From: Flavobacterium hungaricum
GTDB lineage: Bacteria; Bacteroidota; Bacteroidia; Flavobacteriales; Flavobacteriaceae
Reading direction: 5' to 3'
DNA: 64,000 bases
Assembly: GCF_015182285.1 (NCBI RefSeq)
Contig: NZ_PRDM01000003.1
Span: forward strand, 248,001-312,000
Shown: piece by piece, positions 9,565-18,928 of the stretch
How positions within the stretch are numbered: position 1 is the first letter of the stretch
How the letters are laid out: each line of letters begins with the position of its first letter
Notes under the pieces: generated by a model
Seen by the model: only the letters and a program-made list of their open reading frames with translations
Databases searched by the model: none
What the model was told of the DNA's origin: nothing
Translations under genes and position numbers: made by a program

Positions 9565-9600
9565 TCTAGCGTTCGATAATTTCGAACGTTAGATTTTTTT
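9565..9600 (+). terminator. Terminator after rhaEW
   Basis: TCTAGCGTTCGA / TCGAACGTTAGA inverted repeat with a short AT loop and a 7-base T run, 55 bases after the stop. It separates rhaT-rhaEW from rhaI. Confidence 0.8.
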
Positions 9601-9689
9601 AGACATAGCGCTTTTAAACTGTATAAAAACAAAAAAAAAGTGAAGTATAACAAGAGTTTAGTTGATATAAAATTTTACTTTGAAAAGTA

Positions 9690-9895
9690 TTTAACGCATA
9701 GAACGCAGCTAAAACGGATTCGCTATCGGGAAGACGGATTTTTTTGTTTCACGCAGATTGAGACAGATTTAGGCAGATTATTAATTTTATTTTTTATTAG
9801 TATATAATTCAATAAATCTGCGAAAAATCAGAAAACAAAAAATCCGTGTAGAGCAGCGTTTTCGCGATAGCGAATCCGTCTAATCCGTGTATAAA
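9690..9895. repeat. Strand-symmetric dispersed repeat (GGATTCGCTATCG family)
   Basis: The left arm has ACGGATTCGCTATCG and a CACGCAGATT block; the right arm has CGATAGCGAATCCGT near 9860-9880. The whole spacer is a loose inverted repeat. Related sequence recurs at 34.3-34.6, 45.6-45.8 and 59.6-59.9 kb. No gene is seen in 9601-9975. Confidence 0.75.
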
Positions 9896-9975
9896 TTTGG
9901 AACTCTGTGTTAAATTAATACACTAAAAGTATAAAATTATATATCTTGTAAACGCTATTAAAATATCAAATTACT

Positions 9976-11250
9976 ATGTTAATCTCATCAAACCACATTG
10001 AATCTCACAACGAAGATTTATTAAAAAAACATCAGAATAAATTAGTTTTTACTGCATCAGAAATAAATAATACAGAAGCGATTATTCAAAAACTAATAGA
10101 CTTTCAGATTGCCATTCCATCTTGGGCATTAGGAACAGGAGGAACAAGATTCGGACGTTTTGCAGGAGGCGGAGAACCACGTTCATTAGAAGAAAAAATT
10201 GAAGACGTTGGTTTGCTGCACAAATTAAACAATGCTTCTGGAGCAATCTCACTTCATATTCCGTGGGATATTCCAACCAATTATAATGAAATCAAAACAC
10301 TTGCCGCACAGCACGGATTAAAATTTGATGCCATGAACTCGAATACTTTTCAAGATCAGGCTAGTGCAGCACATACTTATAAATACGGTTCTTTACAAAA
10401 TGTAAACAAAGCAGTTCGCAAACAAGCAATTGCTCACAATATAGAAGTAATCAAACACGGAATCGAATTAGGTTCTGAATCACTTACGGTTTGGTTAGCA
10501 GATGGCTCTAATTTTCCAGGGCAGTTAAACTTTAGAAAAGCGTACCAGAATACATTAGAAAGTTTAGAAGAAATCTACGATGCACTGCCGTCAAACTGGA
10601 AATTATTTTTAGAATACAAATGTGCTGAGCCTAACTTTTATTCGACGACTGTGGCTGATTGGGGGCAATCGTATTCGTACGTTAAAAAGTTAGGTGACAA
10701 AGCGCAGACATTAGTAGATTTAGGACATCATCTTCCAAATGCCAATATCGAGCAGATTGTTTCTATTTTATTAATGGAAAACAAACTGGGAGGTTTCCAC
10801 TTCAATGATTCAAAATACGGAGATGACGACTTGACAGCCGGAGCTTTAAAACCGTATCAATTATTCTTAATTTTTAATGAATTGGTTGAAGGAATGGATG
10901 CCAGAGGAATGAACCATGCCAAAGATTTAGGCTGGATGATCGACGCCTCTCACAACATCAAAGATCCGTTAGAAGATTTATTGCAGTCTGTTGAAGCAAT
11001 CATGATTGCGTATGCACAGGCACTTTCTGTAGACAGAAAAGCTTTGGAGCAGTCGCAAGAAGAAAATGATGTGGTAAAAGCACAGGAAATTCTTCAAAAT
11101 GCTTTCCGTACAGACGTTCGTGCTTTGGTTGCCGAAGCTCGTTTACGTTCAGGATCAGCATTAAATCCAGTTGCATTATATCGTTCGCTTCAGGTGAGAG
11201 AAAGTCTAATCGACGAAAGAGGTTTAAAAACAGTAGCAACGGGATTGTAG
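9976..11250 (+). CDS. rhaI: L-rhamnose isomerase, RhaI (TIM-barrel) type
   Basis: 424 residues of the sugar isomerase family found in place of E. coli RhaA (RhaI type). Seen: IPSWALGTGGTRFGRFAGGG near the N-terminus, EYKCAEPNFYSTTVADWGQS, and the metal-site segments LVDLGHHLPN and GGFHFNDSKYGDDDLTAG. It converts L-rhamnose to L-rhamnulose in the cytoplasm. Its place between rhaEW and rhaB agrees. Its TAG stop runs directly into a TAGGAG repeat array. Confidence 0.94.
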   Translation: MLISSNHIESHNEDLLKKHQNKLVFTASEINNTEAIIQKLIDFQIAIPSWALGTGGTRFGRFAGGGEPRSLEEKIEDVGLLHKLNNASGAISLHIPWDIPTNYNEIKTLAAQHGLKFDAMNSNTFQDQASAAHTYKYGSLQNVNKAVRKQAIAHNIEVIKHGIELGSESLTVWLADGSNFPGQLNFRKAYQNTLESLEEIYDALPSNWKLFLEYKCAEPNFYSTTVADWGQSYSYVKKLGDKAQTLVDLGHHLPNANIEQIVSILLMENKLGGFHFNDSKYGDDDLTAGALKPYQLFLIFNELVEGMDARGMNHAKDLGWMIDASHNIKDPLEDLLQSVEAIMIAYAQALSVDRKALEQSQEENDVVKAQEILQNAFRTDVRALVAEARLRSGSALNPVALYRSLQVRESLIDERGLKTVATGL

Positions 11251-11650
11251 TAGGAGATAGGCCGTAGGAGTTAGGAGTTAGGCGTTAGGCGTTAAGAGTT
11301 AAGAGTTAGGAGTTAAGAGTTAGGAGTTATGCGTTAGAAGTTAAGAGTTTGGAGTTAGAAGTTAGGCGTTAGAAGTTAGGCTTAGCATTTAAGAGTTAGA
11401 AGTTAGAAGCTATTAGTTAAAAGACTTCGTTTAATAACAATTTAGAGGCAAAAATTATAACCATAACCCATAACCCATAACCCATAACCCTTAACTCATA
11501 ACCCTTAACTCATAACGAATGACTTCTAACCCATAACACATAACGCATAACGCATAACGCATAACCCATAACGCATAACCCATAACCCATAACCCTTAAC
11601 CCTTAACCCATAACTCCTAACCCCTAACTTACAACCCCTAACTTATAATT
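11251..11650. repeat. Strand-switching short-period repeat (GTTAGGA... then ...TAACCCA)
   Basis: From about 11253 to 11405 the + strand repeats 6-8-mers such as GAGTTAG and GCGTTAG. From about 11461 to 11650 it repeats their reverse-complement type, CATAACC and CCTAACTC. The two halves could pair over about 150 bp. The array fills the entire rhaI-rhaB spacer and holds no gene. Confidence 0.92.
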
Positions 11651-11653
11651 AGA

Positions 11654-13015
11654 ATGAATGTAGTTGCGATTTTTGATATTGGTAAGACCAACAAAAAGGT
11701 TTTTTTATTTAATGAAAATTATAAAATTGTCTGGGAGAAATCAATCAATTTAGAAGAAACAAAAGACGAAGACGGTTTTCCGTGTGAAGATATTGAATTG
11801 CTCCAAAAGTGGATTTTAGAGCGTTTAGATGAAATTAAAAACTTAAAAGAGTACGTTCTTAAAGCGGTTAATTTCAGTACTTACGGCGCCAGCTTTGTGT
11901 ATGTAGATAAAAACGGAAAAGTTTTAACGCCTCTGTATAATTATTTAAAGGATTATCCAGAGGATTTAAAAGCGGCCTTTTATGAAAAATATAAAGGAGA
12001 AGAAAAGTTTGCGGTAAAAACGGCTTCTCCCGTTTTGGGAAGCCTTAATTCTGGAATGCAGCTGTACCGATTAAAAGAACAAAATCCAGAAATATTCGAA
12101 AAAACGAGCTACTGCCTGCATCTGCCTCAGTTTTTAAGTTTTCTTTTAACCAATGAAGCGTATGCAGACATTACCAGCATTGGCTGTCATACCAATTTAT
12201 GGAATTTCAAAAAAATGAAATACCACAAATGGCTCAAACAAGAAGGAATTGCAGCAAAATTACCGCCAATTCACTTTGGTAAAGACGTTATTAAAAACAA
12301 CGACGGATTGGCTGTCGGTATTGGACTTCACGACAGTTCCTCTGCAATAATTCCGTATACGATCAATTTTACAGAACCTTTTGTTTTATTGTCTACAGGA
12401 ACCTGGAGTATTTCGCTCAATCCGTTCAACAATAAACCATTGACTTTTGAAGAGCTGCAAAACGATTGTTTGTGTTATATGCAATACACCGAAAAGCCTG
12501 TAAAAGCCGCGCGTTTGTTTGCAGGAAACGAACACGAAGTACAGACCAAACGATTGGCTGCACATTTTAATGTAGCCCTAGATACGTACAAAGAAGTGTA
12601 TTTTGATAAAAAAATAGTGGCCAGCTTACGTTCGCTCAACTATCAGATTTTTTATCCTAAAAAGTACGATTTTGATATTTTAAAAGAATGTCCGTTTCAA
12701 AAAAGAGAGCTCTCTTATTATAAAGATTACGAAACAGCCTACCATCAATTGATGCTGGATTTGGTAGAACAACAATATTTTTCGACCAATTTGGTGATTC
12801 ACAACAGTCCGGTAAAAAAGATTTTTGTAGACGGCGGCTTCAGTAAAAATTCAATTTATATGAATTTGTTAGCCGAGGCTTTTCCAGATGTAGAAGTGTA
12901 CGCCGCATCGATGGCTCAGGCGAGTGCTTTGGGTGCTGCGCTGGCAATTCATCATAATTGGAATCCAAAACCAATCCAGAACGATTTAATTGACTTGAAA
13001 TTCTATAAACATTAG
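11654..13015 (+). CDS. rhaB: FGGY-family carbohydrate kinase, probable L-rhamnulokinase
   Basis: 453 residues. The N-terminal phosphate-binding motif is AIFDIGKTNKKVFLF. The C-terminal ATP-site segments are STGTWSISLNPF and KIFVDGGFSKNSIYMNLLAE, then MAQASALGAAL. FGGY kinases phosphorylate sugars in the cytoplasm. Given RhaI and RhaEW on either side of the reaction, the substrate is very probably L-rhamnulose. It is somewhat shorter than E. coli RhaB, and sequence alone does not exclude a fuculokinase role. Confidence 0.88.
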   Translation: MNVVAIFDIGKTNKKVFLFNENYKIVWEKSINLEETKDEDGFPCEDIELLQKWILERLDEIKNLKEYVLKAVNFSTYGASFVYVDKNGKVLTPLYNYLKDYPEDLKAAFYEKYKGEEKFAVKTASPVLGSLNSGMQLYRLKEQNPEIFEKTSYCLHLPQFLSFLLTNEAYADITSIGCHTNLWNFKKMKYHKWLKQEGIAAKLPPIHFGKDVIKNNDGLAVGIGLHDSSSAIIPYTINFTEPFVLLSTGTWSISLNPFNNKPLTFEELQNDCLCYMQYTEKPVKAARLFAGNEHEVQTKRLAAHFNVALDTYKEVYFDKKIVASLRSLNYQIFYPKKYDFDILKECPFQKRELSYYKDYETAYHQLMLDLVEQQYFSTNLVIHNSPVKKIFVDGGFSKNSIYMNLLAEAFPDVEVYAASMAQASALGAALAIHHNWNPKPIQNDLIDLKFYKH

Positions 13016-13109
13016 GTAAAAACGGTCTGTATGTTGTAAATTTGCTGAGAAACGTAAGTTTTACATTTTACAGTATACGCCTAATGAACAACACACTAAA
13101 TACAACAAC

Positions 13110-13850
13110 ATGAAAATTGGACTTTTTATACCTTGTTATGTCGACCAATTTTACCCAAAAGTTGCCATTGCAACCTACGAATTACTTCAAAAATTAGGTT
13201 GTGAGGTTGAGTTTCCGATGGGGCAGACCTGCTGCGGACAACCAATGGCAAACAGCGGTTATGCACATTTAACCAAAGGCTGTGATGCCAATTTTATTGC
13301 CAATTTTACCGGATTCGATTATATCGTCTGCCCTTCTGGAAGCTGCGTGCTGCATGTAAAAGACCATTTGCACGACGAAAAGCAGGAAGAAAAAGCGGCA
13401 GCGATTCGAAATACAGTTTACGAACTGACCGAATTTATCACCGATATTCTAAAAATTGACCATATCGACGGAAATTTTCCTTTTAAAGTGGGAATGCACC
13501 AAAGTTGTCACGGACAGCGCGGTTTACATCTTTCGCAGATGACAGAATTAAATGCGCCTTTTTTCTCGAAACCACAACAATTACTTCAAAACATCAAAGG
13601 ATTAGATTTAGTTTCGCTTTCGCGGAAGGATGAATGCTGCGGTTTTGGAGGAACTTTTTGTGTGACCGAAGAAGCGGTATCGGTAAAAATGGGAAAAGAC
13701 CGTATCAAAGATCACGAAAGCCATGATGTCGATTTTATAACCGGTGGAGACATGTCGTGCTTAATGCATTTAGAAGGAATTCTAAAAAGACAAAACAGCC
13801 GCATCAAAACCATTCATATTGCTGAGATATTAAATTCACTCGAAAACTAA
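13110..13850 (+). CDS. lutA: L-lactate utilisation protein LutA (cysteine-rich CCG-domain protein)
   Basis: 246 residues with two cysteine-rich CCG domains: TCCGQPMANSGY near residue 40 and DECCGFGGTFCV near 175. This is the layout of LutA/YkgE, which with LutB and LutC forms an iron-sulphur complex that oxidises L-lactate to pyruvate. L-lactate is the product of the adjacent RhaEW pathway, so placement here makes metabolic sense. Followed by a hairpin spacer and lutB. Confidence 0.93.
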   Translation: MKIGLFIPCYVDQFYPKVAIATYELLQKLGCEVEFPMGQTCCGQPMANSGYAHLTKGCDANFIANFTGFDYIVCPSGSCVLHVKDHLHDEKQEEKAAAIRNTVYELTEFITDILKIDHIDGNFPFKVGMHQSCHGQRGLHLSQMTELNAPFFSKPQQLLQNIKGLDLVSLSRKDECCGFGGTFCVTEEAVSVKMGKDRIKDHESHDVDFITGGDMSCLMHLEGILKRQNSRIKTIHIAEILNSLEN

Positions 13851-13872
13851 AATAAATGTTGAGTGTATTTTT

Positions 13873-13970
13873 TAACCGCAAAGTTCGCAAAGAAAAAATA
13901 CGCAAAGCACGCTAAGATTAAAAATTAGCTTTGCGAACCTTGCGTAAAAACCTTGCGAACTTTGCGGTTA
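13873..13970. repeat. Long inverted repeat between lutA and lutB
   Basis: TAACCGCAAAGTTCGCAAAG at 13873-13892 pairs, 19 of 20 bases, with the arm at 13951-13970. The loop contains further pairing (GCAAAG / CTTTGC). Same family as the five-copy array at 29850-30380. No T-tract, so not a classic terminator. Confidence 0.85.
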
Positions 13971-14023
13971 AATCGAACATACCAATAATAAAGATTTCAA
14001 AATTGACTTTTAAATAATTAAAA

Positions 14024-15427
14024 ATGTCATCAGAAAAAATAATACCGCACAGCGAAGCCGCAGCAAAGTTCAACAAAGATGTGGAGCGTGTAAACTGGCA
14101 CGACGAAACGTTATGGTTCGTTCGTGAAAAACGCGATCGATCTGCGCATCAAATTCCGGATTGGGAATTGATACGTGAAACAGCATCCAAAATCAAAAAT
14201 AATGTACTCTCCAATATTCACGATTATCTAGTTCAGTTTGAAGAAAACGCCCTGAAAAACGGTGTAATTGTACATTGGGCTGCCGATGGAAAAGAACATA
14301 ACGAAATTGTACATTCGATTTTAGAAAAGCATAAGGTAACACAGATGGTGAAATCCAAATCGATGCTTACCGAAGAATGTCATCTTAACGATTATCTGGC
14401 CGAAAAAGGCATAGAAGTAATCGATTCGGATTTAGGAGAATATATTGTGCAGCTTCGTAAAGAACCGCCGAGTCATATTGTTTTACCGGCCATTCACTTA
14501 AAAAAAGAAGATGTAAGCGAGACGTTTCACGAACATTTGGGTACTGAAAAAGGAAATTTTAATCCGCAGTATTTAACAGAATCCGCACGTCACAGCTTAC
14601 GAAATACTTTTTTGACCAGAAAAGCAGCTTTAACCGGAGTTAATTTTGCCATTGCAGAAACGGGTGAATTTGTAGTTTGTACCAACGAAGGAAATGCCGA
14701 TATGGGTGCGCATTTAGCAGACGTTCACATCGCCTCAATGGGATTTGAGAAACTCATTCCGCAAAGAAAGCATTTAGGGGTTTTCCTTAGATTATTGGCC
14801 AGAAGCGCAACGGGACAGCCAATTACGACTTTCTCGAGCCATTTTAAAAAACCAAGAGACGGGAAAGAAATACATATTGTAATTGTAGACAACGGAAGAA
14901 GCACCCAATTAGGAAGACCAGAATTTAGAAATTCGCTGAAATGCATTCGCTGCGGCGCGTGTATGAATACCTGCCCAGTTTACAGACGAAGCGGCGGACA
15001 CAGTTATCACAATGCTGTTGCGGGACCAATTGGTTCTATTTTGGCACCAAACTTAGACATGAGCAAAAATGCCGATCTGCCTTTTGCAAGTACACTTTGC
15101 GGTTCCTGCACCAACGTTTGTCCTGTAAAAATCGACATTCACGATCAGTTGTACAAATGGCGTCAGGTTTTGGTAAAAGAAGGGCATACGCCAACAGCCA
15201 AAACAGCCGCAATGAAAACAATGGCGACCGTTCTGGCCAATCCAACCGTTTTTAATATCGCTGGAAAATCAGGCCGATTTGTAATGAAAAATATTCCGTC
15301 TTTAGTCAATAATAAAATGAATAAGTGGTACGATCAGCGCGAAATGCCAGCCGTTCCAGAGGAATCTTTTAGAGAATGGTACAAGAAAAATTCGAGAGCA
15401 TCTAAAGCAAAAGACAATGAGCAGTAA
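14024..15427 (+). CDS. lutB: L-lactate utilisation protein LutB (iron-sulphur protein)
   Basis: 467 residues. An N-terminal LUD-type domain (about 60-290; GVNFAIAETGEFVVCTNEGN) is followed by two 4Fe-4S clusters, CIRCGACMNTCP near 307 and CGSCTNVCP near 359. This matches LutB/YkgF in length and order. Electron-transfer subunit of L-lactate oxidation. It overlaps lutC by 11 bases, indicating translational coupling. Confidence 0.95.
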   Translation: MSSEKIIPHSEAAAKFNKDVERVNWHDETLWFVREKRDRSAHQIPDWELIRETASKIKNNVLSNIHDYLVQFEENALKNGVIVHWAADGKEHNEIVHSILEKHKVTQMVKSKSMLTEECHLNDYLAEKGIEVIDSDLGEYIVQLRKEPPSHIVLPAIHLKKEDVSETFHEHLGTEKGNFNPQYLTESARHSLRNTFLTRKAALTGVNFAIAETGEFVVCTNEGNADMGAHLADVHIASMGFEKLIPQRKHLGVFLRLLARSATGQPITTFSSHFKKPRDGKEIHIVIVDNGRSTQLGRPEFRNSLKCIRCGACMNTCPVYRRSGGHSYHNAVAGPIGSILAPNLDMSKNADLPFASTLCGSCTNVCPVKIDIHDQLYKWRQVLVKEGHTPTAKTAAMKTMATVLANPTVFNIAGKSGRFVMKNIPSLVNNKMNKWYDQREMPAVPEESFREWYKKNSRASKAKDNEQ

Positions 15428-16004
15428 AGCAGCAATTTTAAATAAAATAAAGCAGAATAAACCAGAGTTTGTTTCAGAACTTCCGGATTTGAGTGTTTTG
15501 GGTTCTGATCAGTTTGATGTTTTAGAAAAGTACAAAACCACTCTAAAAAGTATTGGAGGAGATTTTGTAGAGGTTTCTGGTATCGAAGAAGTCAAAGCGT
15601 ACATTAAAAACAATTATGCTTTAGAAAAACGAATAATCACGACAATTCCAGAACTTTCGGAGATCGCAAGTTTAGATTGGGAAAATGATGATCCGCATTC
15701 GTTGCAAGATGTTGAATTAACGATTATAAAAGGCCATTTTGGAGTAGCTGAAAACAGCGCCATCTGGGTAACCGATGAAATTTTAGGACAGCGAGCTGCA
15801 CCTTTTATAGCGCAATATTTATCCATTATTGTAGATAAGAATACCATTATCCCAACAATGCACCAAGCGTATGAAAAAATCGGAAACCAAGATTATGGTT
15901 TCGGAACTTTTATTGCGGGACCTTCTAAAACGGCCGATATTGAGCAGTCTTTGGTTCTCGGAGCGCATGGAGCGAGAGGTTTGGTTGTTTTTTTAGTGGA
16001 TTAA
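15417..16004 (+). CDS. lutC: L-lactate utilisation protein LutC (LUD domain)
   Basis: 195 residues of LUD-domain type: VAENSAIWVTDE, FGTFIAGPSKTADIEQSLVL and the end segment GAHGARGLVVFLVD. Third member of the LutABC complex. The start overlaps the lutB end (ATGAGCAG). The usual lactate permease is absent here, consistent with lactate being made inside the cell from rhamnose. Confidence 0.93.
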   Translation: MSSKAAILNKIKQNKPEFVSELPDLSVLGSDQFDVLEKYKTTLKSIGGDFVEVSGIEEVKAYIKNNYALEKRIITTIPELSEIASLDWENDDPHSLQDVELTIIKGHFGVAENSAIWVTDEILGQRAAPFIAQYLSIIVDKNTIIPTMHQAYEKIGNQDYGFGTFIAGPSKTADIEQSLVLGAHGARGLVVFLVD

Positions 16005-16045
16005 AAATAAACTAGAAAACTACATTTTGTAGATTATAATAAATT

Positions 16046-16540
16046 ATGGCAGTATTTTCAGATCTTGAACATCAAATACCAGAAATAATTTCAAAAGGTT
16101 TGTTTCCTATTTTGATACTGTCCTCTCTTGCTGACGAAGCAAGAATGAAACAGTATTATAGTATAAATCCAGAGCATCGTTTTAATGACTTAAAATTAAC
16201 CGAAAATCAGATTATAGTTGAATGTTGTTCTCACGGTACGGATATTTTAACAGGTACTGAATTCGATGTTATTTTTCCACACAATGGTGTCGAAAATTTT
16301 CTAAGCGTTTCGGCAATTTTAGAATATGTATCCTACAACAGAAGTTATGAAGTTGATATGGTACCCAATGGCTATTCGCCATTAGCCATAATAAATTTCC
16401 CGCAAGGTAAGCCCGAAGTACTTAAGAAATTAAAGGCAGGAAAAGAAAAGTTTGACTTTAATAAACATGATTATTTCTATCTTACTCAGAAAAAAGTAAT
16501 GGAGAAAATCGTAAAAGAATTAGATAAAAGAAAAGAATGA
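16046..16540 (+). CDS. Hypothetical protein, 164 residues
   Basis: I do not recognise the family. The protein has no signal peptide or membrane segment, a mixed alpha/beta look, and a lysine-rich C-terminus (EKIVKELDKRKE). The ORF is complete, has codon use like its neighbours, begins 41 bases after lutC and ends at a good terminator, so it is probably real and cytoplasmic. No link to lactate or rhamnose use can be shown. Confidence 0.7.
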   Translation: MAVFSDLEHQIPEIISKGLFPILILSSLADEARMKQYYSINPEHRFNDLKLTENQIIVECCSHGTDILTGTEFDVIFPHNGVENFLSVSAILEYVSYNRSYEVDMVPNGYSPLAIINFPQGKPEVLKKLKAGKEKFDFNKHDYFYLTQKKVMEKIVKELDKRKE

Positions 16541-16547
16541 TAAAAAT

Positions 16548-16581
16548 AAAACGAGGCCTTATAAGCCTCGTTTTTATTTTT
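16548..16581. terminator. Bidirectional terminator
   Basis: AAACGAGGC / GCCTCGTTT inverted repeat flanked by A and T runs, between the convergent genes ending at 16540 and 16596. Confidence 0.88.
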
Positions 16582-16595
16582 ATAGGATAATTTAT

Positions 16596-16928
16596 TTATG
16601 CTGTTTGATCATCAGTTTCGGCATCTGGAGCATTCTTTTTAACCGATTCGATTCCGTTTTCTCTAGCTGCTGTACTTTCGTACATTTCGCTGGAACCAAT
16701 TATTTGTCCGTTTCCAGCTTTTAAATTGAAATAAGGTTTCCCGCTTTTAGACTCTAATCTATCGTAACGATCATCGTCTGCTGCATTTTTTTTAACCGAT
16801 TCGATACCATTATTACAAGCTGCTTTTGTACTATAGCCTTCGCTTGTTAAAATAGTCTGGCCGTTACCAGCTTTTAAATTGAATTGAAACTCTCCGTTGG
16901 CTCTAGTAGTAATTACAAATTTTCCCAT
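16596..16928 (-). CDS. YegP-family (DUF1508) protein
   Basis: 110 residues made of two DUF1508 repeats: GEFQFNLKAGNGQTILTSE with GIESVKKNA, and again GKPYFNLKAGNGQIIGSSE with GIESVKKNAP. This tandem form is typical of YegP. The function is poorly defined; family members are small soluble proteins. Acidic tail DAETDDQTA. Confidence 0.92.
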   Translation of the reverse strand: MGKFVITTRANGEFQFNLKAGNGQTILTSEGYSTKAACNNGIESVKKNAADDDRYDRLESKSGKPYFNLKAGNGQIIGSSEMYESTAARENGIESVKKNAPDAETDDQTA

Positions 16929-17268
16929 GCAGTTTAAATTTTAAGGTGTATTAATTATTTTGCTATTGATAAAAATACAAAACTTAGTCTTACAAAATAG
17001 CGGTCGATTTAAAAAAATGATTAAGTAATTAATAAAAAATGCGACACCCTCTCTTGTGTTTTGTAACGCAGCGCGCTTGAAAATCTAAAATCTACAATCT
17101 AATATCTAAAATCTAAAATCTACAATCTACAATCTACAATCTACAATCTACAATCTACAATCTACAATCTACAATCTACAATCTACAATCTACACTCTAC
17201 ATTCTACAATCTACAATCTAAAATCTACAATCTAAAATCTACAATCTAAAATCTAAAATCTAAAATAT
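16929..17268. repeat. Spacer with AATCTACA / AATCTAAA short repeats
   Basis: Bases 17080-17266 are a run of 7- or 8-mers (AATCTACA, AATCTAAA), about 23 copies in one orientation only. The run ends 3 bases before the stop codon of the DUF1349 gene. The remaining 16929-17079 holds no gene; it should contain the promoter for the YegP gene, which I cannot place. Confidence 0.85.
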
Positions 17269-18015
17269 TTAAACTCCTAAACGGAAATCGGACACGCTTT
17301 TATCCTCTAATTTAATTTCTTCAAAAATACTCTGAGTTCCTTTGTCAACAGGGCATTGCGTACTAATTCCCATCCAGATTTGGGCAGGATAATTGTTTTT
17401 ATACAATCTCACCATCTGCCAGTTCTTTTTATCAGTAGAATAGTAGCTTGCCACAGTTTTCGTGTCAGAAGAGATTTTCATGTATACAGAAGGTTCTTTT
17501 ACAACATCATGATTGTTATCATCAGAAGTTCCTAAAGTACGAACCGTAACCATTCGGTGATTGCCTCTTTCATCTTGTTCAAAACAAAATTTTTGGTAGA
17601 AGCCATCATTCACATAAACGTATAAAACACCCGCATTATAAAGTCCTTTCGCTGTAAACTGAGGCGTAACTTTTGCGGTAAGCGTAAACGGCTTTGTATT
17701 GTCTACCTGCGACAAAAGCATTGGTGCAGTAGTATTAGAGAGCTTTCCGTCGGGATCAGAAAAATAATCTGATTTTTCACCCGCCTTAAAAATGATTTTT
17801 TCATTCGCTTCCTTAATAATCAGGGTATCAGCGCCGTTAACCGCTTTTGTAAAATGGATCCCAGCCAGCTTTATGTCGCAAGGCTGCCCGTTGACCACCG
17901 CAGTGTCTTTTACTCCTTTTTCAGAAGTATCGACAGCAGCGGTCTCTTTGTTTTTATTGCAGGCAGAAAAGATCAAACATAAAAAAATGCTGACAGTATA
18001 TAAATTTGTTTTCAT
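17269..18015 (-). CDS. DUF1349 family lipoprotein
   Basis: I choose the ATG at 18015 because it starts a clear lipoprotein signal, MKTNLYTVSIFLCLIFSACN; the longer ORF adds 24 residues of non-signal sequence. The mature protein of about 230 residues has a DUF1349 / concanavalin-like fold (FCFEQDERGNHRMVTV, VYMKISSDTKTVASYYSTD, MGISTQCPVDKG). Such proteins may bind carbohydrate, but the role is unknown. It is divergent from the LuxR-type gene with a 101-bp gap. Confidence 0.82.
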   Translation of the reverse strand: MKTNLYTVSIFLCLIFSACNKNKETAAVDTSEKGVKDTAVVNGQPCDIKLAGIHFTKAVNGADTLIIKEANEKIIFKAGEKSDYFSDPDGKLSNTTAPMLLSQVDNTKPFTLTAKVTPQFTAKGLYNAGVLYVYVNDGFYQKFCFEQDERGNHRMVTVRTLGTSDDNNHDVVKEPSVYMKISSDTKTVASYYSTDKKNWQMVRLYKNNYPAQIWMGISTQCPVDKGTQSIFEEIKLEDKSVSDFRLGV

Positions 18016-18116
18016 AAATAGGGTTTTTAAAAATAGAAGTAATATTTTTAGTTTTTCAAAAATACCATGGCCTTTTAAAATGGGCAATACGTAAAATTAA
18101 CCAATTCTTGTTTCCA

Positions 18117-18893
18117 ATGTCATCAAATCTTTCCCTAGAAAACGAATTAACCGTAACCTTTCTAAAACAGAATTTCGACATTGGAGAATCTAACGAAATT
18201 GAATCTTTTAAGCAATCGGTCGCTAATTATGTTGCTATAGAACAATGTGTAGCTGTTTTATCCGATTACCAAGCAGATAAAAGCTATATTTTTGCCGGAA
18301 GTTTTGGTTCTGTTTTTGGTTTGTCAGACAAAAAAATGGTAATCGATTCGGCATTCGAAGATTGTATTTTTGCTCATTTAAATGCAGATGATTTGGTAGA
18401 ACGCCATATACTCGAGCTTAATTTTTATCAGTTCCTTAAAAACATTCCACACGAAAAATACAGTCAGTACAGCACCTTCAGCCGAATTCGTCTTCAAAAA
18501 GAAATTGAAAAGTGCCGTTACATTAACCATCGCACCACATACCTTAAAACCTTTAGTAACGGGAGCATCTCGCTGGCCTTGTGTCTGTATGCACCGTCAA
18601 CCGATTTAAAGCCAAGGCAGGGTATTGACGGCAGGATTTTTAATATTCAAACGGGAGAAGTGGTAGAGGCGGCCCAATACAATAAAAATGCAGCATCCAT
18701 TCTTTCTAAAAGAGAGATTGAAGTATTGCAGAATGTTTCTAAAGGATATAAAAGTGAACAAATAGCTTCAGAAATGAACATTTCGGTTTACACTGTCCGA
18801 AGACATAGACAAAATATAATTGAAAAAATGAAAGTGACTAATACCGCCGAAGCTGTTAAGACTGCTTTGGTAATGGGAATTATTTCACTTTAA
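18117..18893 (+). CDS. LuxR-type helix-turn-helix transcriptional regulator
   Basis: 258 residues from the ATG at 18117 (a TTG three codons upstream is less likely). The C-terminal 60 residues are a LuxR/GerE domain: LSKREIEVLQNVSKGYKSEQ, IASEMNISVYTVRRHRQNII, EKMKVTNTAEAVKTA. The N-terminal 190 residues are a sensor-like domain I cannot name. It lacks a receiver domain. It lies just before xdhC, so control of the molybdenum-enzyme genes is possible but unproven. Confidence 0.82.
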   Translation: MSSNLSLENELTVTFLKQNFDIGESNEIESFKQSVANYVAIEQCVAVLSDYQADKSYIFAGSFGSVFGLSDKKMVIDSAFEDCIFAHLNADDLVERHILELNFYQFLKNIPHEKYSQYSTFSRIRLQKEIEKCRYINHRTTYLKTFSNGSISLALCLYAPSTDLKPRQGIDGRIFNIQTGEVVEAAQYNKNAASILSKREIEVLQNVSKGYKSEQIASEMNISVYTVRRHRQNIIEKMKVTNTAEAVKTALVMGIISL

Positions 18894-18928
18894 AAGAATT
18901 ACCTTATTTTTGTTAAGAGATCATTAGT

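Noticed and set aside
14725..15255. ORFs of 69-104 residues overlapping lutB in other frames
   Set aside because: Shadows of lutB, whose frame carries both 4Fe-4S motifs.
18108..18116. TTG start three codons before the LuxR-type gene
   Set aside because: An ATG at 18117 begins the same frame and gives a normal N-terminus.
18905..18912. TATTTTTG as an xdhC promoter
   Set aside because: No TTG lies 17-23 bases upstream; xdhC may be co-transcribed with the LuxR-type gene.
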